The position numbers and the translations under genes are program-made. From contig JAZNRE010000002.1 in assembly GCA_045590535.1 (NCBI GenBank), positions 1 to 29,972 on the forward strand: a stretch of DNA of 29,972 nucleotides, read 5' to 3'. Positions 7,206 to 14,279 of this stretch are shown here, piece by piece. The notes beneath the pieces were generated by a model that worked only from the letters and a program-made list of their open reading frames with translations, did no database searches and was not told the DNA's origin. The first letter of the stretch is position 1; every line of letters starts with the position of its first letter. Source of the stretch: UMGS755 sp045590535 (GTDB lineage Bacteria > Bacillota > Clostridia > UBA1381 > UBA9506).

Positions 7206-7369
7206 TGCTACACGAATGCATAAGACTATTTTTCATAGGGAAAATAACCTTTGTAAAAAGGTGTTTTCTCTCTTACTCATTCCTGTGAAAAATAGGTAGA
7301 GCATTGTGTAGCAACAATCGAGGGACTGCACTTTTTTGGTGTGTTCCAAGATTGGGACACACTTTTTTT
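7206..7369 (+). ncRNA. Structured leader or small RNA of unknown class, ending in a terminator
   Basis: The RNA folds as a rod of about 108 nt. The closing stem pairs TGCTACAC (7206-7213) with GTGTAGCA (7306-7313) and continues with ATGC/GCAT. After a 6/5-nt internal loop, CTATTTTTCA (7226-7235) pairs with TGAAAAATAG (7286-7295). A 14-nt one-sided pyrimidine-rich bulge (7272-7285) follows. The tip is AGGGAAAA/TTTTCTCT and then ACCTTT-GTAA-AAAGGT with a GNRA-type loop. Downstream, a terminator forms at 7339-7369. GGACTGCAC (7323-7331) can instead pair with the terminator's 5' arm (8 of 9 pairs, two of them wobble), so two mutually exclusive folds exist. It may be an attenuating leader of the SHOCT gene or a free RNA. 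I could not match it to 6S, T-box or a riboswitch class from memory. Confidence 0.65.
7339..7369 (+). terminator. Rho-independent terminator between the leader RNA and the SHOCT gene
   Basis: GTGTGTTCC (7339-7347) pairs with GGGACACAC (7354-7362), 9 bp with one wobble and a 6-nt loop, followed by seven Ts. It ends 23 bp before the ATG of the next gene, so readthrough is needed for that gene unless another promoter exists. Confidence 0.85.
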
Positions 7370-7392
7370 ATATTAGATAGGAGGAATAGAAA

Positions 7393-7941
7393 ATGGCAAA
7401 CAATGGAACCTTAATTAAAACAATCCAAATCCCTCAAGAACAGAGGAAAAGAACAACACTGGCAAGTAATATGTACTATGACACACTTGAAATCTATGAT
7501 AATAAGGTTGTAGGTTATCTAAATGGTCAGCAAAATATGACTTGGTATTATAAGGAATATACGGGAATAGATGTTGTAAAAGCAAATATGAACTCACAGT
7601 TTGCACAAGTGGTATTTTTAACTGGTGTTAATGCGAAAAATAGAGCAGTAGGTGTAGATTTGTTTGCTACACAAAACTTAAATGCTATGCAAGACACAAA
7701 CAGAATATTGTTCTGTAGTGGAATGTTTAGTTTTGGAAAAACAAATGAGTTTGCTAATATGATTGGTGCAGAGATTAGAACAGTATTTGAAAACTATAAG
7801 GATAATGACGTTGTTGAAGTAACGGGAGCAACCACTAATTCAGCAGCAGACGAAATCAAAAAGTTTAAGGATTTGTTAGACGCAGGAGTTATAACCCAAG
7901 AAGAGTTTGATTTAAAGAAAAAACAGTTATTAGGTTTATAA
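7393..7941 (+). CDS. SHOCT-domain protein of unknown function
   Basis: The last 35 residues (SAADEIKKFKDLLDAGVITQEEFDLKKKQLLGL) are a textbook SHOCT domain, a short C-terminal module thought to mediate oligomerisation or localisation. The first 140 or so residues have alternating strands (DTLEIYDNKVVGYLNG, AQVVFLTG, RILFCSGMF) and one long helix (EFANMIGAEIRTVFENYKDN), which suggests a PH-like or related beta-rich domain; this is an inference. No signal peptide or membrane segment is visible. The ATG follows TAGGAGGAATAG. The gene is visibly more A+T-rich than its neighbours and uses A/T-ending codons. It sits alone behind the attenuator-like leader, inside the inverted-repeat-bounded island, and closes with its own terminator. 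Length is 182 aa. Biological role unknown. Confidence 0.85.
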   Translation: MANNGTLIKTIQIPQEQRKRTTLASNMYYDTLEIYDNKVVGYLNGQQNMTWYYKEYTGIDVVKANMNSQFAQVVFLTGVNAKNRAVGVDLFATQNLNAMQDTNRILFCSGMFSFGKTNEFANMIGAEIRTVFENYKDNDVVEVTGATTNSAADEIKKFKDLLDAGVITQEEFDLKKKQLLGL

Positions 7942-7951
7942 TAATAGTACA

Positions 7952-7987
7952 TAGCACCGCCTACAATGTAGGCGGTGCTAATCTTTT
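7952..7987 (+). terminator. Terminator of the SHOCT gene
   Basis: TAGCACCGCCTA (7952-7963) pairs perfectly with TAGGCGGTGCTA (7969-7980) around a 5-nt loop, followed by ATCTTTT. It ends directly against the right inverted repeat (7988). Confidence 0.88.
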
Positions 7988-8050
7988 AATTGCGTTTTTC
8001 GTTGTTATTTCAATAAAAAAATTATTCCACAGAAAATAAAGTTATAGGTT
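7988..8050 (-). repeat. 63-bp inverted repeat, right copy of the island
   Basis: This is the partner of 6586-6648 in inverted orientation. TTCCACAGAAAAT (8025-8037) and TTATAGGTT (8042-8050) are exact complements of the left blocks with identical 4-bp spacing. It starts where the SHOCT terminator ends and stops 13 bp before the -35 box of rpsF. Confidence 0.7.
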
Positions 8051-8063
8051 AAAAAATAAAGGC

Positions 8064-8092
8064 TTGACAAATCGGTAAAATTTAGTTATACT
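8064..8092 (+). promoter_or_regulatory. sigma-A promoter of rpsF-ssb-rpsR
   Basis: A consensus TTGACA (8064-8069) and TATACT (8087-8092) are 17 bp apart. A second TATACT follows at 8093-8098. The leader is about 70 nt. Confidence 0.9.
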
Positions 8093-8126
8093 TATACTGT
8101 TGTATCAAAATATGATATAAATCCTT

Positions 8127-8147
8127 GCTCTTTGTCATGCAAAGAGC
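8127..8147 (+). promoter_or_regulatory. Stem-loop in the rpsF leader
   Basis: GCTCTTTG (8127-8134) pairs perfectly with CAAAGAGC (8140-8147) around TCATG. In many bacteria the S6:S18 complex binds the rpsF leader for feedback control. I do not see the CCG-bearing internal loop expected of that motif, so a regulatory role here is only a possibility. Confidence 0.5.
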
Positions 8148-8172
8148 CAAAGTCCAAAAGGAGGTGAAAAAG

Positions 8173-8487
8173 ATGATTGAAGTAATCAACAAGTATGAGA
8201 CCATTTTCGTGATTGACGCTTCTTTAGAAGAAGAAAAAATCGCAGCTCTGGTTGAAAAGTTCAAATCATTGATTTCCGGCGCGGGTGAAATCGAATCCGT
8301 TGACGAGTGGGGTAAGCGCAGATTGGCATATCCGATCAATGATTTAACCGAGGGCTACTATGTGTTGATCAATTTCAGCTCTAAGCCGGATTTCCCGCAG
8401 GAGCTTGAAAGAATCTATCGCATTACCGACGGTATCTTGCGTGATATCGTAATCAAAAAAGAAGAAAAAAGAAAAATCAGCAAATAA
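8173..8487 (+). CDS. rpsF: 30S ribosomal protein S6
   Basis: S6 binds the central domain of 16S rRNA as a heterodimer with S18. The protein starts MIEVINKYETIFVIDASLEEEKI. It contains the family core VDEWGKRRLAYPINDLTEGYYVLINF and RIYRITDGILRDIVIKKEE. Length is 104 aa, normal for S6. A longer in-frame form from 8125 would translate through the leader hairpin; the ATG at 8173 has AAAAGGAGGTGAAA at ideal distance. It is the first gene of the classic rpsF-ssb-rpsR operon. Confidence 0.97.
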   Translation: MIEVINKYETIFVIDASLEEEKIAALVEKFKSLISGAGEIESVDEWGKRRLAYPINDLTEGYYVLINFSSKPDFPQELERIYRITDGILRDIVIKKEEKRKISK

Positions 8488-8520
8488 TTAGGGTTTTTGC
8501 TGCAGAAAGGATGAGAATGC

Positions 8521-8961
8521 GTGAATAAGGTTGTTTTAGTTGGAAGACTGGCTCGTGACCCTGAGCTTCGTACAACCCAGTCAGGAACGCCTGTTGTTAG
8601 CTTCACAGTGGCTTGCGACCGTCGTTTTGCCAGACAGGGAGAGGAGCGTCAGGCCGATTTTATCGGTTGTGTTGCCTGGAATAAAACGGCAGAATTTATC
8701 AGCCGTTATTTCACTAAAGGCATGCGCATCGCCTTAGACGGACGGATTCAAACCAGAACCTATGATGACCAGGGCGGCAACAAACGGTACATCACCGAGG
8801 TTGTTGTTGATGATGTGGAGTTTGCTCAAAGTAAAACTGAGGGCAGCGGGTCCTATCAGGCATCTCCTTATCCTGCTTCGCAGAGTCCTGCTATGCCACA
8901 GGCTCCGTCAGCTGATATTGACGGATTTATGCCGGTGGAAGAAGAGGATTTACCCTTTTAA
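8521..8961 (+). CDS. ssb: Single-stranded DNA-binding protein
   Basis: SSB coats single-stranded DNA during replication, repair and recombination and recruits partners through its acidic tip. The OB-fold begins MNKVVLVGRLARDPELRTTQSGTPVVSFTVACDR and runs through FIGCVAWNKTAEFISRYFTKGMRIALDGRIQTRTYDD to about residue 105. A flexible Ser/Pro/Gln-rich linker follows and the tip is EEEDLPF, the usual partner-binding end. The start is GTG at 8521 after AAAGGATG. Length is 146 aa. It lies between rpsF and rpsR as in most Bacillota. Confidence 0.97.
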   Translation: MNKVVLVGRLARDPELRTTQSGTPVVSFTVACDRRFARQGEERQADFIGCVAWNKTAEFISRYFTKGMRIALDGRIQTRTYDDQGGNKRYITEVVVDDVEFAQSKTEGSGSYQASPYPASQSPAMPQAPSADIDGFMPVEEEDLPF

Positions 8962-8987
8962 TTTGAGCCGGAAGGAGGCGTTTTCAC

Positions 8988-9221
8988 ATGGCTGAAAGAC
9001 CGATGAGAAGAAAGGCAAAGAAAAAAGTTTGTGCCTTTTGTCAGGATAAAATTGATTACATTGATTATAAGGACGTAGCCAAGCTCAGACGTTTCGTATC
9101 AGAGCGTGCCAAGATTCTTCCCAGAAGAATCACCGGTACCTGCGCCAAACATCAGAGACAGCTTACAGAGGCAATCAAGCGTGCAAGACACATTGCATTG
9201 CTGCCCTTTAGCGCCGAATAG
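8988..9221 (+). CDS. rpsR: 30S ribosomal protein S18
   Basis: S18 pairs with S6 on the 30S platform. The 77-aa protein is strongly basic and shows KKVCAFCQDKIDYIDYKDVAKLRRFVSERAKILPRRITGTCAKHQRQLTEAIKRARHIALLPF, the whole conserved S18 core, with three cysteines (CAFC and TCAKH) that may be of the metal-binding type. ATG follows GGAAGGAGGCG. It ends the operon and is followed by a terminator. Confidence 0.97.
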   Translation: MAERPMRRKAKKKVCAFCQDKIDYIDYKDVAKLRRFVSERAKILPRRITGTCAKHQRQLTEAIKRARHIALLPFSAE

Positions 9222-9240
9222 TCAGTTTGGGGTGTTAGCC

Positions 9241-9288
9241 CCTGCAATATGAAAAGGACCTCCATTGAGGTCCTTTTTTGTTTTGAAA
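9241..9288 (+). repeat. 48-bp direct repeat, copy 1 (contains the rpsR terminator)
   Basis: It is identical to 10304-10351 at 46 of 48 positions (differences at the 23rd and 31st bases). It runs from CCTGCAATATGAAAAGG through the hairpin and T-run to TTTTGAAA. Confidence 0.9.
9252..9279 (+). terminator. Terminator of rpsF-ssb-rpsR
   Basis: AAAAGGACCTC (9252-9262) pairs with GAGGTCCTTTT (9267-9277) around CATT, and the Ts continue beyond the stem. It lies 30 bp after the rpsR stop. Confidence 0.92.
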
Positions 9289-9322
9289 ATATGTTTATAA
9301 GGCCGAAAATGTGGTTTTTATC

Positions 9323-9351
9323 TTGCATTTGGGCACCAATTATGTTAGAAT
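9323..9351 (+). promoter_or_regulatory. Promoter of the radical SAM gene
   Basis: TTGCAT (9323-9328) and TAGAAT (9346-9351) are 17 bp apart, 34 bp before the ATG. Confidence 0.65.
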
Positions 9352-9384
9352 GTTTTAAATTGTTTTTATATGGAGAATTTGAAA

Positions 9385-10293
9385 ATGGACAAGTTAAAAA
9401 ATTGCACACTCTGTCCAAGAAACTGCGGCGTTGACAGAACAAAGACAGTTGGTTTTTGCAAAGCAACTGAAAAAATAAAGGTGGCAAGGGCAGCCCTGCA
9501 TTTTTGGGAAGAGCCGTGCATCAGCGGTACAAATGGCTCAGGAACGGTGTTCTTCAGTGGTTGCAATCTGGCTTGTCGGTACTGTCAGAATTATGAAATA
9601 AGCATTGGCGGTTTCGGTGAAGAAATAACCGTTGAACGACTTGGGGAGATTTTTCTTGCGCTTCAAAAAGAGGGCGCTCATAACATTAACCTTGTGACGC
9701 CGACGCCATACCTTCCGCTGATTGTATCGGCCATTGACCGTGTTCGAGATAAAATGCACATTCCTTTTGTTGCCAATGTCGGCGGCTACGAAAAGCCTGA
9801 AACCATCAGAGCACTAAAGGGCTATATTGATATTTTTCTTACAGATGTAAAGTATCATTCATCTGATGTTTCAAATAAATACAGCTTGGCGCCAAATTAT
9901 TTTGAATTCGCAATGGATTCTCTTTTAGAAATGCTATCCCTTTGTGGCGCAGCCAAATTTGATGAAGAGGGAATTATGCAATCGGGAGTGATTGTGCGAC
10001 ACCTTGTGTTGCCCGGCTTTCGAAAGGATTCAATTGAAATTTTAAGGTTCCTTGCCGAAAGGGTTGGCACGGAAAGATTTATTCTCAGTTTAATGAGCCA
10101 ATATACGCCTAACGGTCATTTAGAAGAATACCCCGAGATAAACCGACGAATTACGGCCTTTGAGTATAATTCAGTTGTTAATATGGCTTTAGAACTGGGA
10201 TTTCAAAATGCCTATATGCAGGAAAAGACAAGCGCCAAGGCGGAGTATACGCCAACCTTTGACCTGACGGGAGTAAACATTTGTGGAGAATGA
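9385..10293 (+). CDS. Radical SAM protein, PflA/PflX-like (putative glycyl-radical activase family, substrate unknown)
   Basis: The radical SAM motif is C60-x3-C64-x2-C67 (FFSGCNLACRYCQN). It is preceded by an N-terminal cysteine cluster (CTLCPRNCGVDR, then GFCKAT) typical of the COG1313 branch of pyruvate-formate-lyase-activating-like proteins. Further shared segments are INLVTPTPYLP, IDIFLTDVKYHSS, VIVRHLVLPG and SLMSQYTPNG. The family is annotated as an activating enzyme but the substrate of this branch is generally not known, and no glycyl-radical enzyme is encoded nearby. ATG at 9385 is chosen because GGAG (9372-9375) precedes it at good distance; an ATG at 9370 would overlap that site. 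Length is 302 aa. The gene stands alone with its own promoter and terminator, inside two direct repeats. Confidence 0.9.
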   Translation: MDKLKNCTLCPRNCGVDRTKTVGFCKATEKIKVARAALHFWEEPCISGTNGSGTVFFSGCNLACRYCQNYEISIGGFGEEITVERLGEIFLALQKEGAHNINLVTPTPYLPLIVSAIDRVRDKMHIPFVANVGGYEKPETIRALKGYIDIFLTDVKYHSSDVSNKYSLAPNYFEFAMDSLLEMLSLCGAAKFDEEGIMQSGVIVRHLVLPGFRKDSIEILRFLAERVGTERFILSLMSQYTPNGHLEEYPEINRRITAFEYNSVVNMALELGFQNAYMQEKTSAKAEYTPTFDLTGVNICGE

Positions 10294-10303
10294 ATGGTTA
10301 GAA

Positions 10304-10351
10304 CCTGCAATATGAAAAGGACCTCAATTGAGGCCCTTTTTTGTTTTGAAA
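10304..10351 (+). repeat. 48-bp direct repeat, copy 2
   Basis: This is the second copy of 9241-9288, starting 11 bp after the radical SAM stop codon. It carries the radical SAM gene's terminator. Confidence 0.9.
10315..10342 (+). terminator. Terminator of the radical SAM gene
   Basis: AAAAGGACCTC (10315-10325) pairs with GAGGCCCTTTT (10330-10340) with one A-C mismatch, followed by more Ts. It is the diverged copy of the rpsR terminator. Confidence 0.85.
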
Positions 10352-10402
10352 GAGGGGAGTACCGGTTTTTAATTTGTGCATAAAATTATAGCCATATCTT
10401 TG

Positions 10403-10422
10403 TTGGTGTTATATAACACCAA
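10403..10422. terminator. Perfect 20-bp palindrome after the SLH gene
   Basis: The 10-bp half TTGGTGTTAT is exactly mirrored. It lies 19 bp beyond the end of the minus-strand SLH gene, between two convergent genes. There is no T-run on either side, so it is a candidate terminator or protein-binding site rather than a classical terminator. Confidence 0.45.
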
Positions 10423-10440
10423 CTTTGACGGACTGTTTTT

Positions 10441-12300
10441 TTATGACAGAACGATAATTCTGATTCTTCCTCCCGAAGATGACAGCCTGTCTGTGTACGC
10501 AGAAACATTATATTCATCTGCCATTTCCATAAGTTCATCCATTGTAATCATAGTGTATGTGTTTTGTGTGGAAACCGGTTTTTTAATATAAATCTGAACT
10601 TTGTCCCATAGAATGTAATCTTTTCCGTCTATTGTTATAACAGAACCGCTTATGTTTGAAATCTTTTTGCCTGAAATGCGGCTTAAAGAAACTAAGGAGT
10701 TTATTTCTCTTCCATTAGTTGCTATTTGAACTGCCTGACCATAAGAAACATTAAAGATTCTATTCTGTGTTGAAAATGCTGTTATAATGCCGTCAGATAT
10801 GTATTCATAGCTGCCGGAAAGAGCACGGTCAGAGCTTGTATTGGTTACCTTTGTCATAATTCCATAGGTGTATGCATCGCCGGTTATGTCATTTAAAATC
10901 AACCCGTCAATATTTCCAACAGAGTTTTTTGAAACATATAAAACATCGCGATTTGCTATGTTTATTCCGTTTAATCTTTGTGGATAAACCGATGTAACCG
11001 TCGCTGTTTCATTCTCTTCCACAGTAGAGGTTTCTATGATTTTTACATCATCAGCGAGTTGATAAGATCCCAGCTTATTTATGCCCGAACCCCAGGTGAA
11101 TGTTCCTGATATATTATAAGATGTGTTCATCCGAGTGAGAGTTGCAATGGAGTTATTCAATTTAACCGACACAACCTGATTCACAAGTGATTCGTAGTTC
11201 TTTTCTGTGATATATTCTAATGTTTCTCCGGATGTAAGCGTAATTCTCACATAAGGTCTTGTGACCTTTGTTCCCGAAACTGTTGATTCTTTTGTGCCTG
11301 CAGCAGTTAAAAATCCATATATTTTGTCTCCAAGCTGTGACGAAGCTGAACTGTCCACAATGTCTGCAATGCCACCTGATTTTCCAATCAGCAATGTGAT
11401 TGTGTCACCATAATTGAATTTGCCTCCTGAAGAAAGCTTTGACAAGGCATTGGTACCCTCTAAATCATATGTTATACCGGATACCGTAACAGAGGTAGGA
11501 AGATTTTTATTGGGCTGTGCATCTTCATAAATTCCGGTAATTTTTTTAGAATATACTAAAGCCGTTTCATATTCCTCCATATAATAAACAACATCATTAA
11601 CCTTGACATCCGATAAGGATGCGCGCTCGCCATCTTTAACAATTGTGAGTGAAGAATCAGCGTCAAAATCCTGATACCATGTGGATGAAGTGACGGTTTT
11701 AGGACCGATTGTTGTATTAAAATTTGAAATCAGGGTTTTATCGGAGTTTTTTTGCTTTGAAGACAGGGTATTATAAGCGATCGTTGCGATGTCATACCGG
11801 TTAAGCTCCTGTCCTGCAGACTTAAGGATGTTATTTAAAAGTCCTGCCTTTTTGGCTGCTTCAATTTGAGAATATGGCCAGTCATTTCCCATATCTTCAT
11901 CCGTATAGCCTAAAATACGCAGGAACATAACCACTGCTTCTTCCAACAAAACTGTGTTTGACGGACGAAAGGTTGCATCCATGTAGCCCTTAAAAAGACC
12001 ATATTTAATTCCAGTTGTAACATAAGGTGCAGCCCAATGCTGATAGGTTACATCGAGAAAAGGAGAGCTTTTTTTCTCTGTTTCAACCATGTTCCTGTAT
12101 GTAGAGGAAGCCACAACGATTTTTGCGCATTCTGCCCGTGAAACCTTATCTTGATATCGCATGTTTCCGCTCGGGTCTCCTTCCATGATTGAAAGGGCAG
12201 ACAAGACCTCAACTTCATAATCGGACAAAGCGTAAATATTGTACGGTACTGTAGTAAGCAACATCAATACCGAGAGAAGAAAAGACAAAAACTTTTTCAT
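10441..12300 (-). CDS. Secreted S-layer-homology (SLH) domain protein
   Basis: A signal peptide is clear (MKKFLSFLLSVLMLLTTVPYNIYA, residues 1-24 or so). It is followed by three SLH-type repeats up to about residue 190. The middle one is complete (SPFLDVTYQHWAAPYVTTGIKYGLFKGYMDATFRP); the first and third are recognised by spacing and RAECAKIV / RYDIATIAYNTL. SLH domains anchor proteins to secondary cell-wall polymer. The remaining 420 residues are strand-rich, Ser/Thr/Asn-rich and unrecognised (segments such as DVKVNDVVYYMEEYETALVYSKK and GKKISNISGSVITIDGKDYI suggest repeated small beta modules). The start at 12300 is favoured because AAAGG abuts an earlier ATG at 12309. Length is 619 aa. It lies 20 bp after the permease gene, so it is probably co-transcribed with the exporter. 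Function beyond wall anchoring is unknown. Confidence 0.88.
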   Translation of the reverse strand: MKKFLSFLLSVLMLLTTVPYNIYALSDYEVEVLSALSIMEGDPSGNMRYQDKVSRAECAKIVVASSTYRNMVETEKKSSPFLDVTYQHWAAPYVTTGIKYGLFKGYMDATFRPSNTVLLEEAVVMFLRILGYTDEDMGNDWPYSQIEAAKKAGLLNNILKSAGQELNRYDIATIAYNTLSSKQKNSDKTLISNFNTTIGPKTVTSSTWYQDFDADSSLTIVKDGERASLSDVKVNDVVYYMEEYETALVYSKKITGIYEDAQPNKNLPTSVTVSGITYDLEGTNALSKLSSGGKFNYGDTITLLIGKSGGIADIVDSSASSQLGDKIYGFLTAAGTKESTVSGTKVTRPYVRITLTSGETLEYITEKNYESLVNQVVSVKLNNSIATLTRMNTSYNISGTFTWGSGINKLGSYQLADDVKIIETSTVEENETATVTSVYPQRLNGINIANRDVLYVSKNSVGNIDGLILNDITGDAYTYGIMTKVTNTSSDRALSGSYEYISDGIITAFSTQNRIFNVSYGQAVQIATNGREINSLVSLSRISGKKISNISGSVITIDGKDYILWDKVQIYIKKPVSTQNTYTMITMDELMEMADEYNVSAYTDRLSSSGGRIRIIVLS

Positions 12301-12320
12301 TTGAAACATCCTTTCATAAT

Positions 12321-13502
12321 CTATTCAAACCGCAAAGCATCTATGGGATTGAGTGTTGCGGCATTTTTGGCAGGCAGATAGCCGAAAATAATACCAATAC
12401 CAACAGAAACACTAAAAGCAACAATCACTGCAGAAACGGACGGAATGACCGTGATGCTCATGATTATACCAACAACATAAGCAAAGATTCCGCCTAACAG
12501 TATGCCAATCAATCCACCGATTGCGCTGACCGTAGCCGCTTCTATCACAAATTGCTGCATAATGTGTTTTTTCTTGGCACCAAGGGATTTTCTTATGCCG
12601 ATTTCTTTCGTTCTTTCGGTAACAGAAACCAGCATGATATTCATAATGCCAATGCCGCCAACGAGAAGAGATATTCCTGCTATTAGAATTAACGCACCTT
12701 TCAGAGTGTCCATAATGTTATTCATTTCATCCAGGATTTCTTGTGTTGCTATTATGCTGTAAAAATCGCTGCTGCCTAAAATTTCTGTGAGCTTCATTTC
12801 TAAAACAGCCTTTGCTTCTTCTATGCGGTTTGAATCTTTCATTGAAACAACATATGAGCCAATGGAAGTGTTTCTTGACATTTTCGATGCAAGTGTGTAT
12901 GGAATGTATATGCATTGATCTGCAGAACCCTGTGAGGAGTCGCTTTGCTCTTCAAGAACACCGATGATGGTATAGGGCTCGCCGTTTAGTTTGATTTTTT
13001 GACCAACAGCCTTTCCCTTGCCGTAATATTCCTGTTCATAATATGTACCTATAACGCATACTTTCAGCGCTTTTTCGATGTCAACAAATTGCAGAAATCT
13101 TCCTTGTGCTGTGGATAAGGTGTCAATTTCGTCATAGGTTTCGTCAACGCCGATTACCGACGCATATGCTGTCTCTGAAATATTTGGTGATTTAATGTTA
13201 ACAGTGGTTGTGACCTTTGGTGAACAATATAAAAACAGATGGTTGTTCTCATCAATCAATTCGTATAAATTCTCAGGGTCAACATATCTTGTACTTCCCC
13301 GTGAAGTAATGGAAACAGTTATATTATTCGTTCCAAAGCCCTCAAAGATATCGGAGACCTGTCCGGTTATACCATCCATAATACTGACCAATATGATAAC
13401 CGCTGCAACACCAATGATAATGCCAAGCATCGTTAAAAAGGAACGCATTTTGTTAGAACGAATGCTTGAAATTGCCAGACCGATTGTTTTTGAAAAGGTC
13501 AT
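12321..13502 (-). CDS. MacB-type ABC transporter permease
   Basis: The N-terminus FSKTIGLAISSIRSNKMRSFLTMLGIIIGVAAVIILVSI is the first MacB/FtsX transmembrane helix with its preceding amphipathic stretch. A long extracytoplasmic (MacB periplasmic core) domain follows, then three helices in the FtsX domain beginning near ALILIAGISLLVGGIGIMNIMLVSVTERTKEIGIRKSLGAKKKHI. It ends LNPIDALRFE, as these permeases typically do. Length is 393 aa. The ATG overlaps the ATPase stop by 4 bp. In Gram-positive bacteria such MacAB-like sets without an outer-membrane channel export peptides, antibiotics or drugs. The substrate cannot be read from the sequence. Confidence 0.94.
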   Translation of the reverse strand: MTFSKTIGLAISSIRSNKMRSFLTMLGIIIGVAAVIILVSIMDGITGQVSDIFEGFGTNNITVSITSRGSTRYVDPENLYELIDENNHLFLYCSPKVTTTVNIKSPNISETAYASVIGVDETYDEIDTLSTAQGRFLQFVDIEKALKVCVIGTYYEQEYYGKGKAVGQKIKLNGEPYTIIGVLEEQSDSSQGSADQCIYIPYTLASKMSRNTSIGSYVVSMKDSNRIEEAKAVLEMKLTEILGSSDFYSIIATQEILDEMNNIMDTLKGALILIAGISLLVGGIGIMNIMLVSVTERTKEIGIRKSLGAKKKHIMQQFVIEAATVSAIGGLIGILLGGIFAYVVGIIMSITVIPSVSAVIVAFSVSVGIGIIFGYLPAKNAATLNPIDALRFE

Positions 13503-14260
13503 TTTTCTGCCTCCTCTTTTTTCTGTGCAGAAAGAGTGCTTCTAATGATTTCATCTCCTAAAGCTTCGCCATCATAAATAATTTTTCCGTCATGTATTCT
13601 GATGACTCTTTTTGCCTTTGCGGCAATCGTGTTATCATGGGTTATCAGTATGATTGTGTTTCCCTGCCGGTTCAGTTCGATTAAAAAATCAATAACCTCT
13701 TTACTCGTTTTTGAATCGAGTGCACCGGTAGGCTCATCTGCCAAAATAATCGACGGCGACCCCGCCAATGCTCTTGCAATTGAAACCCTTTGCTGTTGTC
13801 CGCCAGACAATTGTGAAGGCTTGTGATGTGCCTTGTTTTCAATTCCAACTTTTTTTAACGCATTCATTGCAAGCTCTTCTTGTTCGCTTTCACGCAATCC
13901 TTTATACAGAAGAGGTAATTTAACATTTTCCAAATTGCTCAACTTTGGAAGAAGGTTATATTGCTGAAAAATAAATCCCAGAGTCTTATTTCTTATTTCT
14001 GCCTGTTCGTCATCAGCAAGGTTACTTACATCTTTGCCATTGAGCAAATATATTCCTTTAGAGGGAACATCAAGACAGCCGATGATATTCATACATGTAG
14101 ATTTTCCACTTCCGGACTGTCCTATAATAGCAACAAATTCGCCCTTAAAAATGGAAAACGAAACGCCGTCTAATGCACGAACCTCAACATCGCCGGTTTG
14201 ATATATTTTGTATATATTCTGAAATTCAACCAAAGGCGTAGATTTCGTGTTCTGGTCCAT
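13499..14260 (-). CDS. ABC transporter ATP-binding protein (MacB/LolD-like)
   Basis: Walker A is GQSGSGKS at residues 47-54. The Q-loop is in FIFQQYNLLP, the signature LSGGQQQR, Walker B IILADEPTGALD, and the H-loop ITHD. This is the MacB/LolD/FtsE-related branch that powers mechanotransmission-type exporters. Length is 253 aa with a short variable C-terminal tail (AQKKEEAEK). ATG follows AAAGGAGGATATTAA, 20 bp after the adaptor gene stop. It overlaps the permease by 4 bp, so the two form one transporter. Confidence 0.96.
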   Translation of the reverse strand: MDQNTKSTPLVEFQNIYKIYQTGDVEVRALDGVSFSIFKGEFVAIIGQSGSGKSTCMNIIGCLDVPSKGIYLLNGKDVSNLADDEQAEIRNKTLGFIFQQYNLLPKLSNLENVKLPLLYKGLRESEQEELAMNALKKVGIENKAHHKPSQLSGGQQQRVSIARALAGSPSIILADEPTGALDSKTSKEVIDFLIELNRQGNTIILITHDNTIAAKAKRVIRIHDGKIIYDGEALGDEIIRSTLSAQKKEEAEK

Positions 14261-14279
14261 TTAATATCCTCCTTTGATT

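Noticed and set aside
7206..7369. T-box, TPP, SAM, lysine or guanidine riboswitch
   Set aside because: None of the conserved core motifs of these classes that I know was found; only general features (rod stem and alternative terminator) are present.
8100..8172. Typical S6:S18 autoregulatory motif
   Set aside because: Only a simple 8-bp hairpin is present; the characteristic CCG-containing internal loop was not found.
8762..8995. Plus-strand frame in the 3' half of ssb
   Set aside because: Out-of-frame shadow of ssb, rich in Leu/Arg, with no independent start signals.
10376..10591. Plus-strand frame overlapping the 3' end of the SLH gene
   Set aside because: It is a continuation of antisense sequence with no start signals; the SLH gene explains the region.
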